A stretch of 64,000 bases of DNA from positions 1,364,001 to 1,428,000 of the forward strand of contig JAWLAZ010000001.1 in the NCBI GenBank assembly GCA_041395205.1. Reading direction: 5' to 3'. Under the pieces are notes generated by a model. The model made no database searches. It was not told the origin of the DNA and was given only the letters and a program-made list of their open reading frames with translations. Position numbers and translations under genes: made by a program. Below, one piece after another: positions 25,433 to 34,392 of this stretch; the stretch's first letter is position 1; every line of letters begins with the position of its first letter. The stretch is from JAHEFU01 sp041395205 (lineage in GTDB: Bacteria; 4484-113; JAFGCY01).

Positions 25433-25503
25433 AGCGGGTAACAGATATGGTTCAGGCAGATGGACCCCAATCCATGTCCGTATCGGACCCATTGGAGAAC
25501 GTA
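25433..25503 (+). repeat. Conserved leader, copy 1
   Basis: This copy matches 27502-27572 with four differences across 74 bp when the GTG is included. It contains GTCCG-TAT-CGGAC (25476-25488), a short hairpin, then GGAG before the GTG at 25504. The differences include non-synonymous ones in the overlapping open frame, so I treat it as untranslated leader or promoter DNA. Confidence 0.7.
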
Positions 25504-27390
25504 GTGTCAAGGAAGAATCATCTCGCGGCGCTGGCTGCGATTCTGGTAATGATGAGCGCTGCATCCTGCGGCGGCGGCAGCCAGGGCCTGCGGGACCTGC
25601 AGCAGCCTGAGGCTTCGTCCCTGCAGGATGCCGGCATGGAGCAGCTCAGGCTGCCGGCCCCCTCCGAGCTGGAGCGCAATGCCTCCGAAGTCTCCGCCCA
25701 GCGCGACCGGCGCGGCTCGGAATACATCCCGCAGCTCAGCAGCGGTGACAACATCACGCTGGAGGACAGCTCCTGCACGATTGATCCGATGTTCATGGGC
25801 ACCTGGCGTCTGAGCTACGCCGGCTGGCGCTTCAACCTGCCGGACTACGGCAGTGATCAGGAGCTGCACATCAGGCTCAATCCGGAGAAGCCCGAGGACT
25901 GGAGCGACATCCACCTCGGCCTCAGCAACTGGGAGAGCAACCGCTGGGACTGGTACAGTGTGCCGGAAGGCGGTGAAGTGGAGCTGCCGGACCTGGCTGA
26001 CTACATCAGTGATGATACAGAAGCCCTCTACGCGGTGCTGCTCACGGACCGTGAGACGGAGCTGAGCGTTGACCGCCTGCGCTTCGGCGGCCAGCAGCTG
26101 CCGATCGCGCGCCTCAGGGCGGACAAGTACTTCGTCGGCAGCGGCGTGCCGGTGAACCTCAGTGCCAAGTTGAGCGAGGCCTTCGAGGGCAGCTGGGCCA
26201 AGACCGAGATCGACCCCGAGGGCGATGGCAACTGGACCGACACCATGGGCAGCTCCTCGCTGATGCATGTCTATCCGGCGGAGGGCCTGTACATGGCCGG
26301 GCTGCGCATCACCGACAGCTTCGGCAACGAGGGCTACAGCGAGGTCGGGATCTATGTCAGCGACGGCGCCTTCTACGAATATGAGGACAATGACAGCCTC
26401 GAGCAGGCCAACCCCGTGGCCGGGACGGGATTCGGCGGGATGATCGGCAACCTCGGCAAGGGCGGAGCGCATGCCGACGGCGAGGACTGGTACAGCTTCA
26501 GCCTGGAATACAGCAGCCTGCTCGATATCGGCGTCGGCTTCGGTGGCACGAATGACTTCGTGTTCACTGATCTGCTGCGGGTCCGGGAAGGTGAGGAGCC
26601 GGAGCTGGTGAAACGTACGAGCAAGATCACCACTGCCGGCATCCATGAAGTCGTGCCTCCCGGTGATTATGCGATCCGGATCTGGGACTTCAAGGACACC
26701 GATACCATGGACAAGAGCTACGAACTGGAAATGGGCGTCACGCCTTCCGAGGCTCCGGTCGTGGTGATCGCCCCCTGGCAGACCCACATCGGCTACCAGG
26801 ACCTGCTGGAAATCGATCTCGATGCGAGCTACGACCCCGATGGCAGCATTGTCAGATGGGAGCTCGATCTGTATGGCGATGGCTGGTATGAGCATTCCCA
26901 GCTCGTCAATGGCAGCTTCAGCCTGGCCTATGACAAGCGGCCCGGCACTTTCCAGGCCCGGGCGCGCGTCACTGACGACAAGGGACTGACCGCCGAGCGC
27001 TCGTTTGAAATCACGATCGAGGGCCAGCCGGAGTACAACTTCATGGAAGAGGAGATCAATGACTATGGCGGCGGCAAGTACATGCCTGACTTCGACTTCA
27101 GCAAGCTGCGCGGAGTGATCGGAGACGGGACGGACTACTACGACATCTTCTCCTTCGAGACTGAGGCTGCCGGTACGATCCAGTTCGATATTGACAATCT
27201 GAATGAGGAGAGTGCCCTGCTGGAGCTGCATGTGGATCAGCGGATCGCCGGAGAGTGGGTCAACCAGGACTTCATCAGTGGCGACGGCAGCCTCGTGCTT
27301 CCAGCGGCTCCCGCTGGTGAATACAGGGTATTCGTACACACCACCTACGGCAGCGCGATGTACGATCTCTCAGGCAGCTTCACGCCCTGA
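25504..27390 (+). CDS. PKD-domain lipoprotein, paralogue A
   Basis: 628 residues. GTG 25504 is chosen because GGAG is six bases upstream and the product then starts with a clean lipoprotein signal (SRKNHLAALAAILVMMSAASC). ATG 25447 would place a hydrophilic tail before it. The N-terminal domain contains WRLSYAGWRFNLPDYG and LHLGLSNWESNRWDWY. PKD-like segments carry EIDPEGDGNW and YDPDGSIVRWELDLYGDG. Segments of the pattern EDNDSLEQANPV ... DWYSFSLE look like bacterial pre-peptidase C-terminal (PPC) beta domains. The paralogue at 27573 has the same order. A terminator follows. Confidence 0.85.
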   Translation: MSRKNHLAALAAILVMMSAASCGGGSQGLRDLQQPEASSLQDAGMEQLRLPAPSELERNASEVSAQRDRRGSEYIPQLSSGDNITLEDSSCTIDPMFMGTWRLSYAGWRFNLPDYGSDQELHIRLNPEKPEDWSDIHLGLSNWESNRWDWYSVPEGGEVELPDLADYISDDTEALYAVLLTDRETELSVDRLRFGGQQLPIARLRADKYFVGSGVPVNLSAKLSEAFEGSWAKTEIDPEGDGNWTDTMGSSSLMHVYPAEGLYMAGLRITDSFGNEGYSEVGIYVSDGAFYEYEDNDSLEQANPVAGTGFGGMIGNLGKGGAHADGEDWYSFSLEYSSLLDIGVGFGGTNDFVFTDLLRVREGEEPELVKRTSKITTAGIHEVVPPGDYAIRIWDFKDTDTMDKSYELEMGVTPSEAPVVVIAPWQTHIGYQDLLEIDLDASYDPDGSIVRWELDLYGDGWYEHSQLVNGSFSLAYDKRPGTFQARARVTDDKGLTAERSFEITIEGQPEYNFMEEEINDYGGGKYMPDFDFSKLRGVIGDGTDYYDIFSFETEAAGTIQFDIDNLNEESALLELHVDQRIAGEWVNQDFISGDGSLVLPAAPAGEYRVFVHTTYGSAMYDLSGSFTP

Positions 27391-27410
27391 GCGAAAGTAT
27401 TGATGAATCT

Positions 27411-27443
27411 AAAAAAGGCCGTCCCCGCGGGGGCGGCCTTTTT
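27411..27443 (+). terminator. Rho-independent terminator after paralogue A
   Basis: An A-run, the stem GGCCGTCCCC / GGGGCGGCC (one bulged T), then TTTTT. The flanking A and T runs could make it work in both directions. Confidence 0.9.
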
Positions 27444-27501
27444 CTATGACTTTCCAGGGGAATCGCGAAATTATTCGCGGATCCTGTTTAGCATCTGCCG
27501 G

Positions 27502-27572
27502 AGCGGGTAACAGATATGGTTCAGGCAGATGGACCCCAATTCATGTCCGTAAGGGACCCATTGGAGAATGTA
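27502..27572 (+). repeat. Conserved leader, copy 2
   Basis: Second copy of the leader at 25433. The hairpin arms are kept as GTCC-GTAAG-GGAC although the loop bases changed. GGAG lies before the GTG at 27573. Confidence 0.7.
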
Positions 27573-29489
27573 GTGTTCAGGATGAATTACATCGCGGCGG
27601 TGGCCGCGATTCTTGTTTTGATGACGGCCGTATCCTGCGGGGGCGGTCTGCAGCCGACGGAAATCGATGCCCGGCCCGCAACTGCAGGTGCCGGTGCGAA
27701 CCAGCAGCTGGAAATGCTGCTGCCCCTGCCTTCCGGAATCGAGAAGGGCAGCAGCGAGGTCAGCGAGCAGCGCTGGCGCTTTGGCAATGAATACCTGCTG
27801 AGCTTCAACAGCGGTGAGAACGTACACGACAAGCTGGAGCAGCTGCTGATGCAGCCGCTCTACAACGACGTGCAGGGCGTGGCCTGGGCCGGCTACCGCT
27901 TCTGGCTGCCGGACTACGGCAACACGAACCATGTGCAGGTCGAGATCTCCGGCAGCGGTGAGCCGACCCCCGGCAGCCTGTACCTCGGGCTGGCGAACTG
28001 GGAGAGCGACCGCTGGGACTTCTACAATGTGCCTGAGGACGGCGATGTCGCGACCGCCCCGATGGCGGACTACATCCGTTACAGCGATGACCTGCTGTAC
28101 GCCGTACTGCTCAGCGACGGCCAGGACGACGTGGCGGTCAGCAGCCTGCGGATCGGTGCCGAGCTGGAGCTGACGGCCAATCTGACGAGCGACATGGCGA
28201 TCGGGATCGCGCCTACGGCGATCACGCTCAACGGCATCACGAGCAAGGCCTATGGCGGCGACGTGGTGAAGTACGAGTTCGACCCGCTGGGCGACGGCAA
28301 CTGGATTGACAACGGAGCCGACCCCGACCTGGTGCAGTTCTACCTCACTCCGGGCTACTACATGGCCGGCCTGCGCGTCACCGACGATCTTGACAACGTT
28401 GCCTATGACGAGCTGCCGCTGATCATCTCCGACAACGCCGGTTATGACGAGGTTGAGGACAACGATGATGTGGAGCATGCCCAGCAGCTGCAGGCGGCGA
28501 CCCTGCAGGGCTTCAGCGGCAACTGGGGCACCGCTGGCGTGCACGGCGACGACATGGACATCTTCAGCTTCGAGCTGGAGCAGTCCGCCAGCACGGACTT
28601 CGGCCTGACGCTCGACAACTTCGGAGCGCGGATGGTGCTGTACCGCTCGCTGGGCAACGGCCAGGACATCGAGCCGATCGTGGTGACGGACATCAAGGGC
28701 CTGTTCAAGGGCATCAACACCACGCTGGAGCCGGGCCGCTACTACATCGTGATCGACAGCCCCTTCGGCGGCGAGGGTTATGACATCGACTATGAACTGT
28801 TCCTGGACTTCGGGATCAGTGAAGCGCCGGTGGTGCTGCTCGATGACTACCAGCATGAGGTCGCCAGTGGCGCACCCCTGCTGATCAACATCAGCGACAG
28901 CTATGACCCCGACGGCAGCATCTCGGTCTACTCCGTCGACCTCAATGGCGACGGGCACTTCGAGGCCAACAGCGGCGTGAACGGCAGCTTCCTGTTCGAT
29001 TCGGCCAAGCGCCCCGGCCACTACATGGGCGTGGCCCGCGTGGTTGACAACACCGGCATCGCCAGTGAGAAGCACTTCGAGATCACGGTCACCGGTGAGA
29101 CGGACTCCAACCACACCGAAAGCGAACCGAATGATGACTACGGACAGATGGATGAACTGCCGCTGTTCAGCTTCAGCCACCTGCTCGGTGAACTCGGCGG
29201 TGACATCAACGGACCGGACGCGCAGGACTACTACAGCTTCAGCACGCAGGTCAGCGGCTCGATCGAGTTCGAGCTGGACATCATCGATGAGCTGTACGGG
29301 CAGGTCTCGCTGTACATTGCCCGCTGGGACGGTGTGGAGTGGGTCTATGTCGACCAGCTCAAGACCGGCAACGACGGTGTGCTGACGACCGGAGCCTTCA
29401 CCCCCGCCGGTGACTACGCCCTGATCGTCGGTGCGATGCAGGGCAGCGCCCGCTACTACATCGCCGGCAGCTTCTCGCCGGACTTCTAG
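27573..29489 (+). CDS. PKD-domain lipoprotein, paralogue B
   Basis: 638 residues from GTG 27573, chosen as for paralogue A. The lipoprotein signal FRMNYIAAVAAILVLMTAVSC is followed by YRFWLPDYGN and LGLANWESDRWDFYN, matching paralogue A. Later come PKD-like EFDPLGDGNW and YDPDGSISVYSVDLNGDG, and PPC-like segments (EVEDNDDVEHAQQL ... MDIFSFELEQ; ESEPNDDYGQMDEL ... DYYSFSTQ). Protein identity to paralogue A is clearly lower than the identity of the two DNA leaders. It is probably a surface protein; the ligand is unknown. Confidence 0.85.
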   Translation: MFRMNYIAAVAAILVLMTAVSCGGGLQPTEIDARPATAGAGANQQLEMLLPLPSGIEKGSSEVSEQRWRFGNEYLLSFNSGENVHDKLEQLLMQPLYNDVQGVAWAGYRFWLPDYGNTNHVQVEISGSGEPTPGSLYLGLANWESDRWDFYNVPEDGDVATAPMADYIRYSDDLLYAVLLSDGQDDVAVSSLRIGAELELTANLTSDMAIGIAPTAITLNGITSKAYGGDVVKYEFDPLGDGNWIDNGADPDLVQFYLTPGYYMAGLRVTDDLDNVAYDELPLIISDNAGYDEVEDNDDVEHAQQLQAATLQGFSGNWGTAGVHGDDMDIFSFELEQSASTDFGLTLDNFGARMVLYRSLGNGQDIEPIVVTDIKGLFKGINTTLEPGRYYIVIDSPFGGEGYDIDYELFLDFGISEAPVVLLDDYQHEVASGAPLLINISDSYDPDGSISVYSVDLNGDGHFEANSGVNGSFLFDSAKRPGHYMGVARVVDNTGIASEKHFEITVTGETDSNHTESEPNDDYGQMDELPLFSFSHLLGELGGDINGPDAQDYYSFSTQVSGSIEFELDIIDELYGQVSLYIARWDGVEWVYVDQLKTGNDGVLTTGAFTPAGDYALIVGAMQGSARYYIAGSFSPDF

Positions 29490-29516
29490 GCCGGCCAGCA
29501 GACGGATGCAGCAACT

Positions 29517-29541
29517 GAGGCCCGGGCAGGTCCCGGGCCTC
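29517..29541 (+). terminator. GC-rich hairpin after paralogue B
   Basis: Perfect ten-base-pair stem GAGGCCCGGG / CCCGGGCCTC with loop CAGGT. There is no T-run directly after it. It sits just upstream of the -10 box of the next gene, so it may also act on that promoter. Confidence 0.55.
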
Positions 29542-29558
29542 ACTGCGTTTCTGGCGCA

Positions 29559-29564
29559 TATAAT
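29559..29564 (+). promoter_or_regulatory. -10 box for leaderless membrane protein gene
   Basis: Perfect TATAAT exactly six bases before the ATG at 29571. Confidence 0.65.
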
Positions 29565-29570
29565 CGGGGC

Positions 29571-30392
29571 ATGGCGCAGCCGGACGGTACTGCAGCTGAG
29601 TTCAGCGGGGGATTGCCTGAATGGGAGACGGCGCGCGGCCGCAGCTGGGCAGGCCGCTCCCGCAGACAGCTACTGCAGGCCTGGCTGCTGGCGGGCAGCG
29701 TCCTGCTGATCAACGGCCTGCTGCTCAGCCGGCCGCTGGGCAGCACGGGCAGCATGCTGGCCAACCCCATGGGGACACTGATCTACAGCGCAGTGACCGT
29801 GATCGGCATGCTGCTGCTGGCCGGTCTGCTGCTGCTCTGCCTCGTGCTGGCGATTTCGCGGATCGAATACTGCCTGCCCCGGCCTGAACTGCTGGGCGGC
29901 ATGCCTGACTCCCGTTACAAATGGCTGCTGCAGCGCAGCAGCTTCCTCGGAGCCCTGCGCCTGCTGGCCATGCTCTATCTGCCGCCCGCCCTGCTGGCGC
30001 TGCTGGCCCGCAGTCTGGCAGCGACTGCGGATAAACCGCTTGCGCCTCTGCTCTTCAGTCTGCAGTGCTGCGGTGAGCTGCTCTACATCATCTGCGCGGC
30101 GGCGCTCTGCGCATTCATGGTGCTGCGCCTGCCCCGCCTGGCATTTGTCCACAAGGTGCTGCTGGCACTCGGAGCGCTTGTGCTGACAGCCTGGCTGAGC
30201 GTGCTGATCACCCTGCTGCTGGTGCTCGCTGCCGCACTGCCGGCCAGCACTCCGGACTACGATCTGCTGCTCCTGCAGGAACTCTGCCGCTTGTTCGCCA
30301 GGTTGCTGCTGCTGCTCGGCCTGCTGCTGGTGGCCATGCGCCAGCCGGCCGGGGAACTGATCGAGCAGCTCAGCGAGGCGGACAGTGCCTGA
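29571..30392 (+). CDS. Multi-pass membrane protein, paralogue 1
   Basis: 273 residues with about six hydrophobic helices. The N-terminal ~35 residues are cytoplasmic and Arg-rich. Between helices 2 and 3 is the sequence SRIEYCLPRPELLGGMPDSRY, which has counterparts in the proteins at 30385 (SSRLEFCNPPAELIGPMTETEF) and, more loosely, 36841 (VQKLRPGPELIAAS). The three are therefore a paralogous family. The C-terminus ends in RQPAGELIEQLSEADSA. No transport or enzyme motif is seen. Its stop is overlapped by the next gene, and lipoprotein genes flank the pair. Confidence 0.75.
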   Translation: MAQPDGTAAEFSGGLPEWETARGRSWAGRSRRQLLQAWLLAGSVLLINGLLLSRPLGSTGSMLANPMGTLIYSAVTVIGMLLLAGLLLLCLVLAISRIEYCLPRPELLGGMPDSRYKWLLQRSSFLGALRLLAMLYLPPALLALLARSLAATADKPLAPLLFSLQCCGELLYIICAAALCAFMVLRLPRLAFVHKVLLALGALVLTAWLSVLITLLLVLAAALPASTPDYDLLLLQELCRLFARLLLLLGLLLVAMRQPAGELIEQLSEADSA

Positions 30393-31092
30393 ACATACCG
30401 GGCTTGCGGTCTGGTTCAGGAGGCGTGACCAGCAATGGTTGCTTGCCAATCAGGGAAGGATGCTGCTGCTGGCTGTCCTGCTTGTTCTGGTCTGCAGTGC
30501 CACGCTGTTCTCCACTTTCGGAATGTCCTGGATCTACAGGCAGGTCAGTGCAGCAGTCTGGTTGAGCTGGACAGGTATCTTCTCCTCTCTCAGCGCTTTG
30601 CAGCTTGTTTACGCCTTCTGCTTCATATATCTTGCCAGCAGCAGGCTTGAGTTCTGCAATCCTCCTGCGGAACTTATCGGCCCTATGACGGAAACTGAAT
30701 TCACGCAACAGGCATTACGTTTTCACCTCACGACATCCGCACTGATGTCACTGGTTTTCATGTTCCCATTGATGCTGTCCCTGTTTGCAATGTCTGTGAT
30801 TCCCGTCCTGCCCGCCGGGACTTTCCACCCTGTACTGGCTGTCTGCACCATTTTCGCTGCCAGTCTGTCGACGGTCATCGCGGGTCTGCTTCCTCCTATG
30901 CTTACACTGCGGATGGAGACATTGAAGTTGCCATTGCGTGCGGCGTTTGGGTCGCTGATCATTGCCCGTGCTGCGCTGCTCGTCGTCCGTGACTTCTCAG
31001 GTATGCTGCCATACTGCCGGACTTCCAGGCATTGCTTTCCACGGACGACGTCATGCTGCGTTCGGTCTGGAACTATGAATTGGCAAATGTAG
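30385..31092 (+). CDS. Multi-pass membrane protein, paralogue 2, frameshifted C-terminus
   Basis: 235 residues as read. The GTG start overlaps the previous stop by eight bases (GTGCCTGA) behind GAGG. Four or five hydrophobic helices precede LLVVRDFSG, after which the frame reads a Cys/Arg-rich tail and stops at 31092. In another frame from about 31000 the DNA continues as ILPDFQALLSTDDVM, then a membrane helix DSLLLAALLMIILLPRRN, and stops at 31154. That tail matches the paralogues' C-terminal helix. A one-base indel near 31000 is therefore likely, either a real mutation or an assembly error. Confidence 0.7.
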   Translation: MPEHTGLAVWFRRRDQQWLLANQGRMLLLAVLLVLVCSATLFSTFGMSWIYRQVSAAVWLSWTGIFSSLSALQLVYAFCFIYLASSRLEFCNPPAELIGPMTETEFTQQALRFHLTTSALMSLVFMFPLMLSLFAMSVIPVLPAGTFHPVLAVCTIFAASLSTVIAGLLPPMLTLRMETLKLPLRAAFGSLIIARAALLVVRDFSGMLPYCRTSRHCFPRTTSCCVRSGTMNWQM

Positions 31093-31407
31093 TCGTGGAT
31101 AGCCTGTTGCTTGCTGCGCTGCTCATGATTATTCTCCTGCCGCGCAGGAACTGAGATTACAGCATCCGGCCCAGCAGCAGCAGGTAGAGGCTGGCCAGGG
31201 CCAGTTGCGCTTGCGGACCGGTCATTCTGAAATCAATCCTGTCTGTGACATGGCAGCAGGCAGGATTCCAGCACTATCCAGGCCGTGATTGCGCTCCAGG
31301 TCCCGCGCTGATACCATGTAATTGTTATATTCCGGCCAGTTTCACGGTTTCACGGTTTCGAGAGTAGTTTCAATACAGTGGGGCAGTCCCCAATGAAGGA
31401 CTGGGTT

Positions 31408-33756
31408 ATGAGAGTCTGGACATTCAAGGGCATGCTTGGTGGCATGCTTGCAGCGGCGACACTGTTGATGTTCGCTGCCTGTGGCGGCGGCCAGCCGGGT
31501 GAGAGCGGCCTGCAGGCGGCGGTCACTCCGGAAGCGGAGGCTGGCCTGCCCTCCCTCGAAAGCCTGAACCGGGAACCGGCGGCAGTTGTCAACAACCAGC
31601 AGAACCTGCTCAGCGGCAGCGACTACTGCGATCATCTGCCGCACCGCAACATCAGCGAGATTCCGGAGCAGAATGCGATCCTGCTGGAACCCGGCTCTGA
31701 AAGCCCGGGGCCTTCCTTCGCACTGTTTCAGATGTTCCGTGAGCGCAGCTATGGTGAGAGCCCGGCCTATCAGCCGCTGGTACACATGAACCTGACGGAG
31801 ATTTCCGGCAACGGGCCGCTGTTCTTCCTGATCGTGGACTACAGCCAGAACCGCTGGCAGGTGATCCCGCTGGAGCTGGACAGCGAGAGCGGCCTCTACG
31901 ATGCGGACTTCGGAACATGGGACTTCCGCGACAATGAATACCAGGTGATGACCTTCGGCATCCTTGCCGCGGGCAACATCAGCGCGCAGCTCAACGGCCT
32001 GCGCTTCGGTGATGGCTTCCGGCCTGCTCTGGAAACACAGATGCTGCTCACCAGCCAGCAGGGTGCGACGGCGGACCTGCAGGCGAACTCCATTGTCTAC
32101 CCGGACAGTGATCCGCAGTATGGTGGCATCGCCAGCATGGAACTGGATTTCAACAATGACGGGGTGATTGACAACTTGGCGGAGAAGCTGGGGGGCAACA
32201 TGTTCAAGGCCACGGAAACATACCTCGTTCCGGAGCCGGGGGTGCATACCCCGCGCATCGTCGTCACCTCCGAAAGCGGTGCGATTTACGAATTCCTCGA
32301 CAGTGTCTGGCTCGGCGTGGAAGGCAGCACGGCGGCCCAGGCCTCGCTGACTGCATCCGGCGGGCCTGTCCATGCTCCCGGAGATGTGATCACGTTTGAT
32401 GCCTCGGCTTCAGTGCCGGGCGACAGCGCCATCACCGGCTATACCTGGCGTATTGGCAACCGCTGGCTGGCACACACTGAGGTGCCTGTGCTCGAGTATG
32501 CCTTCGAAACCGCAGGCAGATTCCACGTGAGTGTCTTTGTTGAGGATGCCAGCTTCAATCGTGCCCATGCCTTCCTGGAGATCAATGTCAATGAGGATGA
32601 ACGCAGCTGGCAGTCCGCGGTCAGTTATGAGACTTCATTGCTGGGATTCCAGGACCACAGCCGGATCGCTGTGATTGCCGGCCATCCGGCCATGGCCACA
32701 ACCGGGCCGGAAGTGGGCTCGGTGCAGTACGTGCGTGCCGGTGATGCACAGGGTGCTTCCTGGCCGGCGGCTGCCAGCACCGCCGCGAGTGTCCAGTCCG
32801 GGACCTATGCCAACCGAACGGTCGGCCTGCTGGAGATCGGCGGTCTGCCAACAGTGTTCTTCGTGCGGAGCTACGACGATGATTCTGACGACGAACTGTA
32901 CATGATCCAGGGCGCCAACGCCGCCGGTGACAGCTGGGGCAGCGAGCAGCTCTGCTTCAGCGAGGCGGAATTCAATATTGACGGAATCAGCCGCGAGGTG
33001 CAGGTGCAGTTGATCGGCGGCATCCCGGCGGTGCTGTACTCGCTCGGCGGTGAAGACAGTGCCTTCCGCTACCGCTCCGCGGTGGATGCGGCTGCCACGG
33101 GCTGGAACACTGCCACGGAGCTGAGCCAGATTGACTCGCCGCTAGAGAAGCGTGTGCACCTGGCAGACTGGGATGGCGGCCCGTGCCTGGCCTGGGGTGA
33201 GCAGTCGCTCAGCAACACTGACGACTTCTATTTCATGTCGGCATCCACATCGGATGGTTCAGCATGGAACGGAGAGCTACTGGTGCATTCGGAGGATTCC
33301 AGCTCTGGCGCTGATATCCTTGACCTGGCGATTGTCAACGGACTGCCCGCGATCGCATACTTTGTCAGCTACCAGCCCGACTGCGTGGAAATGAGCAATC
33401 GCTGTGGCTACCAGACCTGCACGGATCAATCCGCAACGGTCTGGCTGGAGCCGAAGTTCTTCTCGCGCCTGATCCAGCCTCAGCTGGGCAGGCTGATGGA
33501 ACTGGATGGCAAGCCTGCGCTAGTGACCATCGGCGATCCCTATCCCTCCGGAGACCTGCGGCTGGCCATGAACCTGGCGGAGAACGCCGCAGGAACAAGC
33601 TGGAAGGCGCCGGTGCAGATGTCGCAGTACGGCGTGGACGGCTACTACTATTTCCCGGTAATCCATCCGACGGAGATCTGTGTTGACAACGCCGGAGTGC
33701 CGACGGCAGTGATGCTCAGTGATGGCGGGGCAGTGGTGACCGCCAGATTCGAATAG
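31408..33756 (+). CDS. Lipoprotein with PKD-like domain and propeller, paralogue C
   Basis: 782 residues. ATG 31408 is chosen because AAGGA lies seven bases upstream and it begins a tight lipoprotein signal (RVWTFKGMLGGMLAAATLLMFAAC). The N-terminal domain has FFLIVDYSQNRWQVIPLELD. A segment with ELDFNNDGVIDN and VPEPGVHTPRIVV follows, then a PKD-like unit (FDASASVPGDSAITGYTWRIGNRW). The C-terminal half carries propeller-type units: GHPAMATTG, GGLPTVFFV, GGIPAVLYS, GLPAIAYF and GKPALVTIG. The gene at 34393 encodes a full-length paralogue. No enzymatic motif is seen. Confidence 0.85.
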   Translation: MRVWTFKGMLGGMLAAATLLMFAACGGGQPGESGLQAAVTPEAEAGLPSLESLNREPAAVVNNQQNLLSGSDYCDHLPHRNISEIPEQNAILLEPGSESPGPSFALFQMFRERSYGESPAYQPLVHMNLTEISGNGPLFFLIVDYSQNRWQVIPLELDSESGLYDADFGTWDFRDNEYQVMTFGILAAGNISAQLNGLRFGDGFRPALETQMLLTSQQGATADLQANSIVYPDSDPQYGGIASMELDFNNDGVIDNLAEKLGGNMFKATETYLVPEPGVHTPRIVVTSESGAIYEFLDSVWLGVEGSTAAQASLTASGGPVHAPGDVITFDASASVPGDSAITGYTWRIGNRWLAHTEVPVLEYAFETAGRFHVSVFVEDASFNRAHAFLEINVNEDERSWQSAVSYETSLLGFQDHSRIAVIAGHPAMATTGPEVGSVQYVRAGDAQGASWPAAASTAASVQSGTYANRTVGLLEIGGLPTVFFVRSYDDDSDDELYMIQGANAAGDSWGSEQLCFSEAEFNIDGISREVQVQLIGGIPAVLYSLGGEDSAFRYRSAVDAAATGWNTATELSQIDSPLEKRVHLADWDGGPCLAWGEQSLSNTDDFYFMSASTSDGSAWNGELLVHSEDSSSGADILDLAIVNGLPAIAYFVSYQPDCVEMSNRCGYQTCTDQSATVWLEPKFFSRLIQPQLGRLMELDGKPALVTIGDPYPSGDLRLAMNLAENAAGTSWKAPVQMSQYGVDGYYYFPVIHPTEICVDNAGVPTAVMLSDGGAVVTARFE

Positions 33757-33833
33757 GAGCTGATTATGCAAGGCCTGGGGATGACATTGCCTTGTCCCGG
33801 GCCCTGCATTCCTGATGCCGGAGTGCTCCCCCG

Positions 33834-33849
33834 GCCCCTGGTCAGGGGC
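33834..33849. terminator. Hairpin between convergent genes
   Basis: GCCCCTG-GT-CAGGGGC, a seven-base-pair stem in the gap between the lipoprotein gene at 31408 and the convergent receiver-like gene. The T content after it is weak, so this is a possible bidirectional terminator. Confidence 0.45.
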
Positions 33850-33919
33850 TCTTGCGCTTGCCGCAAAGTATGCTGCGTGCTGCAGCAGCACTCAGAGCGA
33901 CGGTAGGGGAACGCAGGCG

Positions 33920-34279
33920 CTAGGCCCCGCCCAGCACTTCGCTGAGAGTCGCCTCGAGGTCCTGGATCGCGCTGAATTTCGCATCCGGGAGGATCTCGGC
34001 GATGCGGTCGCGGCGGGTGTCGCGCGGACCGTCCATGTAGATGATCGGGATGTCCTTGGTGGCGCGGTTGGTGCCGATGAAGCGCCCGACCTCACGCCCG
34101 CCGCTGACGTACTTGCGAAGGCTGATCACCACGCAGTCCGGCATGAGCTCATTCACGCGGCGGCAGGCATCGGCCTGCTGGCCGCTTTCGGGAATGACGT
34201 TGTAGCCCCACTTGCTGATCTGCGCGGCGAACTGCTCGCATTCCTCGGGCTCCCAGTGGATGAAGAAGACATTTTTCAC
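33920..34279 (-). CDS. Receiver-like protein lacking the phospho-acceptor Asp
   Basis: 119 residues with a CheY-like fold pattern: VFFIHWEPEECEQFAAQISKWGYNVIP, then MPDCVVISLRKYVSGGREVGRFIG and IPIIYMDGPRD. In an ordinary receiver the residue after VVI is the phosphorylated Asp; here it is Ser (S53). The acidic pair near the N-terminus is also missing (H8 W9). No output domain is attached. It is thus probably a pseudo-receiver used for binding. The GTG start has TAGAAT exactly six bases before it. It is divergent from the lipoprotein gene at 34393. Confidence 0.75.
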   Translation of the reverse strand: MKNVFFIHWEPEECEQFAAQISKWGYNVIPESGQQADACRRVNELMPDCVVISLRKYVSGGREVGRFIGTNRATKDIPIIYMDGPRDTRRDRIAEILPDAKFSAIQDLEATLSEVLGGA

Positions 34280-34285
34280 GGAGAT

Positions 34286-34291
34286 ATTCTA
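34286..34291 (-). promoter_or_regulatory. -10 box for leaderless receiver-like gene
   Basis: TAGAAT on the minus strand, exactly six bases before the GTG at 34279. Confidence 0.6.
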
Positions 34292-34392
34292 GCTGCCGCA
34301 GAGACCATGCCGGATTGTGGCAGCTGGGTCCCGCAGGTACAATCCTGTGAACTGTAGCTTGAGCTTTTTGCCATGAGTTTCCGGGGGAATGA

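Noticed and set aside
22746..29543. Minus-strand open frames of 449, 610 and 690 codons
   Set aside because: Antisense to three PKD-type lipoproteins with clear signal peptides and domains; Val/Asp/Arg-rich with no domain of their own.
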